NCBI GenBank assembly: GCA_038222915.1
Contig: JBBRHH010000069.1
Location: forward strand, 1 to 15,934
DNA: 15,934 bases
Source: JBBRHH01 sp038222915
GTDB taxonomy: Bacteria; Planctomycetota; Phycisphaerae; Tepidisphaerales; Tepidisphaeraceae
Direction: 5' to 3'
Made by a program: the position numbers and the translations under genes. Positions 8,246 through 15,859 of the stretch are shown in pieces; within the stretch, counting starts at the first letter, position 1; each line of letters begins with the position of its first letter. Below the pieces are notes generated by a model. That model was not told the origin of the DNA, did not search any database, and saw nothing but the letters and a program-made list of their open reading frames with translations.

Positions 8246-9355
8246 TTAAAAAAGCTCTGCCGAGACAGGCTGGTTTACAGCCGCTCTCGAAGGCCCAACG
8301 GCCTTTGAGACGTGCAGGGTCGGCCTGTTCCGATCGCGCAATCGCAGTGCCGGCAGCTCAATGAGGTAGTAGCTGGCGATCGCCGCGGCGAAGGTGAACA
8401 CGATGTTCAACGGGAAATGGCCGACGATCGTTTCGCGAGGACGGTGGAAGCAGAAGAGCTGCTGCCAGAGATACAAGCTGAAGGAAAGTCTGCCGATCCA
8501 CATGACCGGCTCCGCGTTAAGGAACTTGTCGAACTGCGTCCGGTGTCCTTCGATGACGAAATTGACGATGATCGCGATGCAAAGCGGAATCGGCATCTCC
8601 GTCACCGCGAACCAGGATATATTATCAGAATAGCGGACGCAGCCGATCACGATCACGATCGTGGCCAACAGAACAGTAGACCAGTGTTGCAGAAGGCGGT
8701 GACGGCATATGCGAATGAGTCTCGGATAAGTGCGGGCCAACGCCAGACAACAGCCAGCCAACAAGCCGTCACAGTTGAGATCAAACCGTCCCAGGTTGAT
8801 GCCGGCGCTACGAAACTGGTAGTTGTACCATTTCCACGCCGGGCAGAGCGCCAACAGGACTGCTGCGAAAGGTAGACGAGCCCGTCGCGGCAGGACAATC
8901 AGCATGAGCGGCCAGAGAAGATAAAACTGCTCCTCCACGCCCAACGACCAGAAGTGCCCGGTTTCCGGCGAGCCGACATGATAATTTCCGAGAAACATGG
9001 CGGCCCAGCCTACGCTGCTGCGACGAACATGCAGGACGTGAACCGCCGTCAGGAGACAGATCACTGCCAGGTAAGCATACGCGGGAGTGAGAATACGAAC
9101 ACTCCGTCGGACGTAGAATCCAGGGAGGCTGATCCGGCTATTTTTTGCTTCTTCTTTTAAGAGAAGCGTTGTGATCAAATAGCCGGATAAGACAAAGAAA
9201 ACCGTGACGCCGAGATTGCCGTGATCCAGGATTGCCGAAATCCACTCCCGCTGTGGAAAGCCCGGACTCCGCTGAACGTGACTAATAATGACACCGATAA
9301 TGGAGAGCGCACGGAGGCCATCCAAGCCTGGTATTCTCCGCGGTGTAGACTTCAT
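8246..9355 (-). CDS. Acyltransferase family 3 membrane protein (OafA/YrhL-type)
   Basis: This 369-residue multi-helix inner-membrane enzyme would transfer acetyl or another acyl group to a cell-surface or exported sugar. The N-terminal block RIPGLDGLRALSIIGVIISH holds the family's conserved His (H26). It is followed by VFFVLSGYLITTLLL, the basic FYVRRSVRILTP and HFWSLGVEEQFYLLWP (134-149), all typical of the acyltransferase-3 fold. About ten hydrophobic helices are present and the length is normal for a protein without an extra SGNH domain. The frame is open to a TTG at 9403, but the ATG at 9355 directly precedes the conserved block, so I use it. No sugar-synthesis genes lie beside it. It is a single intact gene bracketed by the two palindromic repeats and by broken genes, which suggests arrival with that accessory segment. 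The acceptor cannot be inferred. Confidence 0.9.
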   Translation of the reverse strand: MKSTPRRIPGLDGLRALSIIGVIISHVQRSPGFPQREWISAILDHGNLGVTVFFVLSGYLITTLLLKEEAKNSRISLPGFYVRRSVRILTPAYAYLAVICLLTAVHVLHVRRSSVGWAAMFLGNYHVGSPETGHFWSLGVEEQFYLLWPLMLIVLPRRARLPFAAVLLALCPAWKWYNYQFRSAGINLGRFDLNCDGLLAGCCLALARTYPRLIRICRHRLLQHWSTVLLATIVIVIGCVRYSDNISWFAVTEMPIPLCIAIIVNFVIEGHRTQFDKFLNAEPVMWIGRLSFSLYLWQQLFCFHRPRETIVGHFPLNIVFTFAAAIASYYLIELPALRLRDRNRPTLHVSKAVGPSRAAVNQPVSAELF

Positions 9356-9538
9356 CGTATTCAACTCTGCGTTATCCTGTGGTCGAAGGACCCTGATCAC
9401 CAAGTCATCGGCGAAATCGTGGGTTCATTTTAGTAAAAGAAGCTGTTCAATGCACGGGAGCATTTTCATGCCGGTCGTTCAAGGATTGTGGGCGAATGTT
9501 GAGCTCCCCGAAATGAAACAAGTCGAATACCGATCGCT
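9356..9538. other. Divergent spacer between acyltransferase and lipoprotein-like fragment
   Basis: This 183-base gap lies between the acyltransferase start (minus) and the ATG at 9539 (plus). It presumably holds the acyltransferase promoter, but I found no hexamer pair good enough to mark. Short open frames in it look like chance. Confidence 0.3.
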
Positions 9539-9781
9539 ATGAATCGAATCAAACGCACATACAGATTGCACCGCTGGACGCTGATCGTTGCAGCTATTTC
9601 GGGCTGCACCCCTGGTTCGTCTTCAAGTTCGCCTTCACCGGCCCCCTTTGAGACGTCAAAAGAGATCAGCCACGCACCGCCAGGGTTGGAACGTCGCGAT
9701 GATTGGCCAGGCTTCTTCTGCGGACAAGCAGCCCAAACACCAAAAATGGACGAACACCGAAAATGGACGAAGTCCATTTGA
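9539..9781 (+). pseudogene. Truncated lipoprotein-like gene start, possibly a PQQ-propeller protein
   Basis: The frame encodes 80 residues. It starts with a basic N-terminus, a hydrophobic stretch (WTLIVAAIS) and a cysteine at a lipobox-like position (AISGC), then a Ser/Pro-rich linker. This is what a lipoprotein signal looks like. The words RRDDWPGF (about 52-59) resemble the DWPxFxGP opening of planctomycete PQQ-like beta-propeller proteins. Right after that, the frame reads through the direct and palindromic repeats (from about 9736) and ends. I therefore infer a gene whose body was lost at the repeat. The alternatives are a very small lipoprotein or a chance frame. No ribosome site is visible at 9539. 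Confidence 0.35.
9736..9769. repeat. 17-bp tandem duplication overlapping the palindromic repeat
   Basis: AACACCAAAAATGGACG (9736-9752) is followed directly by AACACCGAAAATGGACG (9753-9769), differing at one base. The second unit is the left part of repeat copy 2. The duplication extends the repeat on one side only, at the point where the lipoprotein-like frame breaks down. Confidence 0.85.
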
Positions 9782-9788
9782 CCGTCCC
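9753..9788. repeat. 36-bp repeat with palindrome, copy 2
   Basis: This is the second copy of the element at 8103-8138, with mismatches only at 9780 and 9784. The palindromic core lies at 9761-9779. The two copies are 1650 bases apart in direct orientation and flank the acyltransferase. Confidence 0.8.
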
Positions 9789-10039
9789 TGGGTGGCGCTG
9801 TGTGACAAATAGATATCACAGCGAACCATTGGGATTGAAAGTTCTGCTAAGTTCTCGCTCAGGCAATTCCTGGAGTCGAGAGTTCTGTCTCGCTCGACGA
9901 AACGACCTGGCACGTCGCAGGAACCCTTCTGGATTTCGGCTCAATCCACTTCTTATCGCCGTTTTTGCTTTCTTTGCCCCCGTAACGCCCGCGACATCCG
10001 TCGCGTCGCACTGGCCAACTCCTCCGACGCAACTCCCTC
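9789..10039. other. Non-coding stretch between repeat copy 2 and the zinc-ribbon gene
   Basis: About 250 bases hold no gene I can support. A plus-strand frame crosses it (9703-10197), but it shows no family features and overlaps the C-terminus of the better-supported minus-strand gene. No terminator-type hairpin followed by a T-run was seen. Confidence 0.35.
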
Positions 10040-10571
10040 TCACTCCTGACGTCGGAAATACACATCAACGTAGGCCCAGTTCCGAAACCGGAATCGGACC
10101 GCTGCCTTCGAGTTCCCATACAGCATCCATCGCCATTCCAGTTCAATGGGCAACGCGAACATCTTCGTCAGGCACGTTCCTAGAAGAGCGCCGCTGAGGA
10201 CAGCGGCCCCCACGATCCCCGATGCGACAATCGCCAATCCGTGCCGGTGAAGCAGCTCGCTCATGTGAAAAAAAACCGGCCGTCGCCGGCGCCAAACCCA
10301 GGATGCTCGCCGCCATGATCCATCCAAAGCGCCGTCGATATCGCCTGTTGCAATCATCACACAACGGAAACGCCAGCCGGTCCATATCGCGATTCAGCGC
10401 AAACGGCGCCCAATGCTTTGTCGCCTCGGACAAACAAGAGCAGCAGACCGGCGGCAGCCGTGTTTGAGCAGTGAGCGTGATCCACTCATCCGCGCTCGCG
10501 GGCGATACATACGGAAGAATGTTCTCTTTGTCCTCCCCGCTGTCCACATCGTCCTGAATATCTATGGCCAT
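10040..10571 (-). pseudogene. Zinc-ribbon two-helix membrane protein, split by a frameshift
   Basis: Two overlapping minus-strand frames read as one protein. The first starts at an ATG at 10571 (open to 10649). It carries LPPVCCSCLSE and FPLCDDCNRRY, a pair of Cys-x2-Cys elements that would bind zinc, and then a hydrophobic helix (GWIMAASILGLAPATAG). The second frame resumes with HGLAIVASGIVGAAVLSG, a second helix, and ends with VRFRFRNWAYVDVYFRR at 10040. The switch falls in a run of eight A on the plus strand (10268-10275; T8 in the gene). Removing one T joins the frames without a stop. The cause could be a sequencing error, a natural mutation or slippage on the T-run. The function is unknown; similar small Cys-rich membrane proteins are known only as hypothetical. 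Confidence 0.6.
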
Positions 10572-10679
10572 ACGGCACCAGCAGAAAGTGTTACCTCCGC
10601 GACCGCCCAGGTCCCTCCCATCCGCATCATCAGCGAAATCCGCGGTCAAAATCTTTTCTAAAATCCCGAAAATTCAGGA

Positions 10680-10709
10680 TTGACAGAAACCGAACATATG
10701 GCGTACAAT
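10680..10709 (+). promoter_or_regulatory. Sigma70-type promoter upstream of mnmA
   Basis: A perfect -35 (TTGACA, 10680-10685) is followed by an 18-base spacer and a -10 of TACAAT (10704-10709), five of six matches to consensus. This is the best promoter match I noticed in the window. Transcription would start near 10716 and run toward mnmA. Confidence 0.65.
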
Positions 10710-10715
10710 CACGCC

Positions 10716-11195
10716 AGCAACGGATGACCCTCACCGGCCATCCCTGCTTGCCGGCAACGCAGCCGGCACAACACGCGAAAGGGGTCCGCCATGATCAGGG
10801 ACAATCCATCCACGCACCAAGGTTCGCAGTTGCAGGCGGCGAGCCTTCTCCTCTCCGCCTTGAGTGTCCAGTCTCTAGTTTCCAGCCTCGACTACCCCGT
10901 CGCTTTGGGGAGATTCAAGGGTCAAAACGGGGAGATTTCACGTCGGTTTGGGGCGATTCCGGGGAGGTTGGAGACCCCCTTCGATGCCGCTTTGGGGTCG
11001 CTTGTTTTCCACCCATTTTGGCCTAAACCCCTGTCAATGCTCAACTCCCCAATTCGAAAGCGACCAAACACAAAATGCGCAGCGCACCAAACACCAGAAG
11101 CGCCCCCGCTTCCACAGCCTCAAATCGGCATTGCCTGCTGCATACCACCTGCCGCCTACTTGAGCCTCCCCCAACCTCGCCATACCATCAAAATC
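10716..11195 (+). other. Long leader upstream of mnmA, with hairpin, ribosome site and degenerate 21-22-bp repeats
   Basis: About 480 bases separate the promoter from the conserved mnmA start. They contain a GCCGGC / GCCGGC stem with a 6-base loop (10750-10767). AAAGGGG at 10778-10784 sits six bases before an ATG at 10791, a well-placed ribosome site. The frame from 10791 stays open into mnmA. Between 10904 and about 11012 a TTTGGGG or ACGGGG block recurs every 21-23 bases (10904, 10926, 10947, 10991). The leader could be an untranslated region, a short translated leader or a real N-terminal extension. I recognise no protein family in the translated text. Confidence 0.4.
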
Positions 11196-12326
11196 ATGGC
11201 CTCCAAGCCCAAAGTTGTTCTGGCAATGAGCGGCGGCGTCGATAGCTCCGTTGCGGCCGCGCTGCTGCAGCGCGACGGCTATGACGTCATGGGCGTCTTT
11301 ATGCGCCTTGGCTCGCCCAACGGCGTGGCCGGCCATGAGCCCGAAACCGAGTCCTGCGATCCGGCCCCCGGCGCGAAATCCAAACAGGGCTGCTGCTCCG
11401 TACTCGACGCCGCCGACGCCCGCCGTGTTGCCGGTGTGCTCGACATTCCGTTTTATGTTTTAAACTTTCAGGAAGACTTCGGCCGGGTCATCGACTACTT
11501 CGTCGACGAATACAATCGCGGCCGAACCCCCAACCCCTGCGTGCGCTGCAACGACTGGCTGAAATTCGGAAAGCTCGCCCGCTACGCCGAAGCCGTCGGC
11601 GCGGAGTTCGTCGCCAGCGGCCACTATGCCCGCGTCGGCGTCGATCCCGCCACCAACGAAAAAGCTCTCATGCGCGGCCTCGATCACAAAAAAGATCAGT
11701 CCTACGTCCTCTTTGGCATGAGCCGACAAACCCTCGATCACACACTCCTCCCGATCGGCCAATTCGAAAAGCACGAGGTGCGGCAGATCGCCGAAGACAT
11801 GAAGCTCCCCGTCTTCAACAAACCAGATTCCCAGGAGATCTGCTTCGTCCCCAACCAGGACTACGCCGGCCTAGTCCGCCGCCGAACGCCCGAAGCGTTC
11901 GCGCAAGGCGCGATGGTCGACGCCGCAGGAAAAAATCTAGGCACCCACGAAGGCCACCAGCACTTCACCATCGGCCAGCGCAAAGGGCTCGGCGTCGCCG
12001 TCGGGCATCCGCTCTATGTCATCGGTATCGATGCGTCCGATAACAAAGTAACCCTCGGCGAAAGGGAATCGCTTTTGCGCAAGGGACTGGTCGCGCGGCA
12101 GATCAACTGCCTGAGCCCGCGCGTGAAGGACGCCGTCGCGATGCCGTGCACGGCCAAGATTCGGTACAACCATCAACCCCAGCCCGCGACCCTGACGATG
12201 ACCGGGCCGGACGAATTTCGCGTCGACTTTATCGAGCCCCAAAGCGCCGTGACGCCGGGGCAGGCGGTGGTGCTCTATGACGGGGAGGTATTACTGGCCG
12301 GCGGGTGGATCGAGCAGGCCGAGTAG
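11196..12326 (+). CDS. mnmA: tRNA-specific 2-thiouridylase MnmA
   Basis: The enzyme transfers sulfur to the wobble uridine (U34) of tRNAs for Lys, Glu and Gln, using ATP, in the cytosol. The 376-residue product has the ATP-pyrophosphatase loop AMSGGVDSS (10-18), GRTPNPCVRCN with catalytic Cys115, SGHYAR (141-146), DQSYVLFGM (167-175) and DSQEICFV with the second catalytic Cys216. The C-terminal beta-barrel has TIGQRKGLGVA and ends in GGWIE. All catalytic residues are present and the length is normal (about 350-380). The ATG at 11196 gives the usual N-terminus (KVVLAMSGG). The frame is open 135 codons further, to an ATG with a good ribosome site at 10791. No Shine-Dalgarno precedes 11196. A GT9 glycosyltransferase follows after 115 bases on the same strand. 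Confidence 0.96.
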   Translation: MASKPKVVLAMSGGVDSSVAAALLQRDGYDVMGVFMRLGSPNGVAGHEPETESCDPAPGAKSKQGCCSVLDAADARRVAGVLDIPFYVLNFQEDFGRVIDYFVDEYNRGRTPNPCVRCNDWLKFGKLARYAEAVGAEFVASGHYARVGVDPATNEKALMRGLDHKKDQSYVLFGMSRQTLDHTLLPIGQFEKHEVRQIAEDMKLPVFNKPDSQEICFVPNQDYAGLVRRRTPEAFAQGAMVDAAGKNLGTHEGHQHFTIGQRKGLGVAVGHPLYVIGIDASDNKVTLGERESLLRKGLVARQINCLSPRVKDAVAMPCTAKIRYNHQPQPATLTMTGPDEFRVDFIEPQSAVTPGQAVVLYDGEVLLAGGWIEQAE

Positions 12327-12441
12327 GCGGGAAAAGAGCCGATAATCGGAATCGCGCGCACGCCCGCTACATCGGTGTATATTTCCATCGCTGTGGCAAA
12401 TCGCCAGTGAAGTTTACCAACACAACGGACGGTCAATTCCC

Positions 12442-13392
12442 ATGCACTTGCGGCGCAACGTTCTCATCTTTCATCAGGGAGCCCTCGGCGATTTCGTCCT
12501 GAGCTGGCCCCTCGCAATGGCCCTCGGCCGCCTCTATCCGCAGAGCCGCGTCATATACGTCACCCAGGCCCAGAAAGGCGCACTCGCCGAAGAAGCGCTT
12601 CGCGTGGACTCGGCCGACATCGAAGGCGGATGGCACGGCCTCTACGCCGAAGGCGTCGCCCTCCCGAAACCCGCGCTGCGTCTTCTCACCGGCGCGCACG
12701 CCATCTTCAGCTTCGTCGCCTCGCCCGGCGATGAATGGTCAAACCAGGTGGCCCACCGCGCCGACAAGGCCGACCTGCATCTTCTCGCCCCGCGTCCGCC
12801 CGAAGGCTACGCCGGCCACGCCACTGATTATCTCCTCGAGCAACTCGCCCCGCAGTACGCCTTCCACGCCGGCGTAAAACAAATGTTAAACCTCCTCCGC
12901 GAACGCGGCCTCGGCAGTGCCGCCGCCAGCAAGGGCGGCCCGATCGCCATCCATCCCGGCAGCGGATCACCCACAAAGTGCTGGCCACTCGAAAAGTACA
13001 AGGAACTCGCCCGCAATCTCCTGAGCAGCGGCCGCGCAGTGAAGTTCATCGCCGGTGAAGTGGAAGAAGAAACCTGGCCGGCCAAAGAGTTAAAAGCACT
13101 CGAGTCGGAATTTGAACTGCATCGGCCAACGACGTACCTGGAACTCTTAAAGCATCTGCGCAGCGCCGGCGGATTCGTCGGCAACGACAGCGGCCCGGGA
13201 CATCTGGCCGGCATGTTCGGCCTGCCAACGCTGTCCCTCTTTGGGCCGACGAGTGCCGAGACATGGAAGCCGATCGGCCCGCGCGTCAAAACACTCGGAC
13301 ATCGGCCACTCGAAGAACTGCAAGTGGCCGACGTCCTGAAGAGCGTCGAAGAAATGATCAAGGCGCCCGTTGGAGCCGGCGTCCAAGTATGA
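12442..13392 (+). CDS. Glycosyltransferase family 9 (heptosyltransferase-like)
   Basis: The 316-residue protein has the GT-B layout of the GT9 family, which adds heptose or related sugars to lipopolysaccharide cores from ADP-activated donors at the cytoplasmic membrane. The N-terminal HQGALGDFVLSWPL holds the conserved Asp (D17). The C-terminal domain starts at IAIHPGSGSPTKCWP (168-182) and carries GGFVGNDSGPGHLAGMFGLP (243-262) and LFGPT (266-270), the donor-binding signature. The length is slightly below the 320-350 typical of E. coli WaaC/WaaF. The exact sugar and position cannot be told, so I give no symbol. No clear ribosome site lies before the ATG. The gene is 115 bases after mnmA, possibly co-transcribed. 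Its last 35 bases overlap the end of the convergent symporter gene. Confidence 0.9.
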   Translation: MHLRRNVLIFHQGALGDFVLSWPLAMALGRLYPQSRVIYVTQAQKGALAEEALRVDSADIEGGWHGLYAEGVALPKPALRLLTGAHAIFSFVASPGDEWSNQVAHRADKADLHLLAPRPPEGYAGHATDYLLEQLAPQYAFHAGVKQMLNLLRERGLGSAAASKGGPIAIHPGSGSPTKCWPLEKYKELARNLLSSGRAVKFIAGEVEEETWPAKELKALESEFELHRPTTYLELLKHLRSAGGFVGNDSGPGHLAGMFGLPTLSLFGPTSAETWKPIGPRVKTLGHRPLEELQVADVLKSVEEMIKAPVGAGVQV

Positions 13393-14692
13393 AGAGGAGT
13401 GATGCGGCGATGGCGCAGGCAATGATAATGCTTGCCACGGAGAAGCGCTGAAACAACAACGGGAGGCTAAGCGTGATGATGCCGCCGCCGATAAATGGGG
13501 CTGAAAGCGGAGCGGCCATTCCATAATCTTCGGCTGCGCCAGTCTCAAGATCTGGATCGACGATGCGAAGCAGCATGAGGCCTTGCGCTGTCGTGGCGGT
13601 GGCCATCTCGTGATTGATCAGACCCAGTTCAAACCAGTAACGGCGGGAGAGCAGCAGCGGGGACAACCAAAGGAGACACACAACGGACCACGCCGCGCCG
13701 ACGGCGATGAGTATAAGCGCCGGCATGCCAAAGTTGACCAGCGCATCCAGCCGCATCGCGGCGATGGCCGAGATGATGAGAAACTCCATCGCCGCGCCCG
13801 AAAGGCGATGAAGCGAAGGCGGATCGATGAGATGGCCGACACCGACGAGATGCATCAGCTCGCGCGTGATCAGGCCGCCGAGGAGCGTGAAGAGAAAGAG
13901 GGGAAGGTCGACATGAATATTGAAGCGGCCGGCAATGAAGTTGAACGAGAATTGAAGGCCAATCCCACAGAGAAACGCCGTGGCAAGGATAAGGCCCTGA
14001 AAGACAAACGGGTCAACCATTTCACGGCGAACGCGCGCATAGGCCATGGGCGGATGGGACGGTTGGGGCGGTGCGGCCACGATACTATCGGCAGAGGTGA
14101 AGAGCCTGGCGGTCCATTTGCGTCGAAGGGCAACGTTGACAAAGAACAGCCCACTGATGACTCCGTAGAGAAGCCCTGTCGCGGCGAAGAGAACTCCGAG
14201 ATCCTGCGCTGCTGGAAAGCCGGGGACATCTTTGTAGATGGTGCCCCACGCGGTGGCCGAGCCGAAGCCGCCCGCCCAACTCACTTCGAGGAGTTGACCG
14301 AATGCGATTGGCACACCGAATACGGGACGAAGAAACAGCCACGTGACAAGGAGGCCAACAACGAGCTGGCCAAGGATGATCACCCAGACGGTGATGCCTT
14401 CGGAAGCGGTGCGCCGAAGGCTCTCCCGGAAGGAGGTGGCCGGCCGTTCAAGAAGCATGGCCGCGAAGACAACCGCAATAAGCCACGACGGCCAAGCACG
14501 GTATTCGTCGATCAGGACAGTCGTGTACGAGTGAAGTTGCGGGTAGCGATGGGCGAGCTGGATGAGTGCAAAAGCAATCGCGCCGGCAATGACCGAGGCA
14601 GGGACGTAGAGCGATTGGAGAAGTTTGAACTTTGAGAGCAGGGCAAAGCCAAGAAGCAGAAGCGCGCAGGCGGTGAAGAAGGCGAACTGCAT
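13358..14692 (-). CDS. Sodium/glutamate symporter family protein (GltS-like)
   Basis: This 444-residue inner-membrane carrier resembles the GltS (ESS) family, which imports glutamate with sodium. Roughly ten to twelve hydrophobic helices form two halves. The first half has VSWAGGFGSATAWGTIYKD, matching the GGHGTAAAWG-type loop of GltS. The second half has ELGLINHEMATATTAQGLMLLRIVDPD, matching the corresponding repeat with its R-V-V-D-P element. E. coli GltS is about 401 aa, so this one is slightly long. The substrate may differ from glutamate, because the loop residues are not identical to GltS. It starts six bases after the stop of the exported amidohydrolase, so the two are an operon. A link in which the hydrolase makes a product that this carrier imports is an inference. 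No strong ribosome site is seen before 14692. Confidence 0.85.
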   Translation of the reverse strand: MQFAFFTACALLLLGFALLSKFKLLQSLYVPASVIAGAIAFALIQLAHRYPQLHSYTTVLIDEYRAWPSWLIAVVFAAMLLERPATSFRESLRRTASEGITVWVIILGQLVVGLLVTWLFLRPVFGVPIAFGQLLEVSWAGGFGSATAWGTIYKDVPGFPAAQDLGVLFAATGLLYGVISGLFFVNVALRRKWTARLFTSADSIVAAPPQPSHPPMAYARVRREMVDPFVFQGLILATAFLCGIGLQFSFNFIAGRFNIHVDLPLFLFTLLGGLITRELMHLVGVGHLIDPPSLHRLSGAAMEFLIISAIAAMRLDALVNFGMPALILIAVGAAWSVVCLLWLSPLLLSRRYWFELGLINHEMATATTAQGLMLLRIVDPDLETGAAEDYGMAAPLSAPFIGGGIITLSLPLLFQRFSVASIIIACAIAASLLFILGRRLQRAP

Positions 14693-14698
14693 GGGGGA

Positions 14699-15859
14699 CT
14701 ATTTTGCTGGTTCGGGCGTCAGCGGCAGTTTGCCCGCGAGTGCACGTGTTGCATTGTCGTGATAGATTTTCTTGAGCGCCTCGTCGGGAAGGAACACGCC
14801 GTAGATTCTCCAGTCGCCTTCGGGCGGAAAGGGGTTGTCGTAATAGTCGAAGTTCTCGTCATCGGTTTCGAGGAATCGATAGTAGATGGCGTTGCGTGGC
14901 TGGTCGGGCCGGCCGGGATAACGGTCGGTGCCGAAGAGAACGCGGTCCTGATATTTGAGGAGGAACTTGCGGGCGCTGTATGGCTGGCGGCCAAGTTCCT
15001 CAACCCGGCCGGAAATGTCGACGTAAAGATTGGGGCACTTGTCGAGCCACGTAGAGAGCGTCTTCAGATCGTCGCCGCTGTTGGCCAGGTGAGCGCTGAT
15101 AAAGGCGGTTCGCGGATGCTTTGCGATCATGCGGATGTGCTGGGCGAGAACTTCTTCGTACTTGGGAAAATCACCGCCGTAGAAGCTCCAGTCCGGATGG
15201 CGTTTGAGTTGCATCCAGCGTTCGTTGAAACGATCGGTGGGTTGGAAAAAGGCGGGAGGATCGGCCGAGTGAATCAGAACGGGGAAGTGCAGGTCGGCGC
15301 ATTTTTCGAAGACCGGATCGAGGCGGGGGTCATCGACGGGCACGATCTTCTTCGAGGCGTCGCGGATGGTGAGGCCAAGCGATTTGAAGATCGTCAGGCC
15401 GGACGCGCCCAGGGCGTGTGCGTGTTCGATGGCGGCGGCGGTGTCTTGCGGAAAGGTGGCATCGTCGACGTGGGAGAAGTCGATATTTGCAAAGATGAAG
15501 AGCCGATCGGGGGCGACGCTATGAAAGCGTTTGAGCAGGTGCTCGAGCTCGGGTCCGAAACCGCCGGAAAGGTTGACCGCCTTTTCAAGTCCAAGATCGT
15601 CCATAGATTTGAGAACCTTCTCGGCCTCCTGCTGCATGAACCAGTGGCAGTGAATATCGATGGCCGGGAATTTGGGCTTTGGTGTGGGCGTCACTTTCGT
15701 GACGAGGGCGGGACGCGGGTCGTAGTTTTTGAGAAGGTCGTCTTTGGTGTACACGGCGCGGCCGGTTTCTTCCGGCGGCATGGTGTCGTCGGCGACGGCC
15801 GACGATTGCACCATGCATGCAATACCCGTCATAAGAATCAGCCGGCGGAGTAATGACAT
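14699..15859 (-). CDS. Exported metal-dependent amidohydrolase (amidohydrolase_2 family)
   Basis: The 386-residue protein begins with a signal peptide (about 1-23, likely cut after AVA), so it should work in the periplasm. The mature part is a TIM-barrel hydrolase of the amidohydrolase-2 type: IDIHCHW (H70, H72), PVLIHSADPP (H197), AFISAHLANSGDD (H257), LYVDISGR and VLFGTDRYPG (D312) line up with the metal and catalytic positions. It ends in KIYHDNATRALAG, which is common in this family. Members include decarboxylases, lactonases and uncharacterised hydrolases, and the substrate here is not readable. It is the first gene of a two-gene operon with the GltS-like carrier. An export signal is less usual for this family, many members of which are cytosolic. 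Confidence 0.88.
   Translation of the reverse strand: MSLLRRLILMTGIACMVQSSAVADDTMPPEETGRAVYTKDDLLKNYDPRPALVTKVTPTPKPKFPAIDIHCHWFMQQEAEKVLKSMDDLGLEKAVNLSGGFGPELEHLLKRFHSVAPDRLFIFANIDFSHVDDATFPQDTAAAIEHAHALGASGLTIFKSLGLTIRDASKKIVPVDDPRLDPVFEKCADLHFPVLIHSADPPAFFQPTDRFNERWMQLKRHPDWSFYGGDFPKYEEVLAQHIRMIAKHPRTAFISAHLANSGDDLKTLSTWLDKCPNLYVDISGRVEELGRQPYSARKFLLKYQDRVLFGTDRYPGRPDQPRNAIYYRFLETDDENFDYYDNPFPPEGDWRIYGVFLPDEALKKIYHDNATRALAGKLPLTPEPAK

Noticed and set aside
8103..9788. Composite transposon around the acyltransferase
   Set aside because: The flanking repeats are only 36 bp, with no transposase and no visible target-site duplication, so a named transposon is not supported.
9703..10197. Plus-strand 164-codon frame across repeat copy 2
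   Set aside because: It starts inside repeat DNA and overlaps the better-supported zinc-ribbon protein on the other strand; no motif is recognisable.
13583..14635. Plus-strand 350-codon charged frame
   Set aside because: It is antisense to the symporter; its highly charged text mirrors the hydrophobic codons of the real gene.
14759..15853. Plus-strand 364-codon frame
   Set aside because: It is antisense to the amidohydrolase, which has a signal peptide and all expected motifs.
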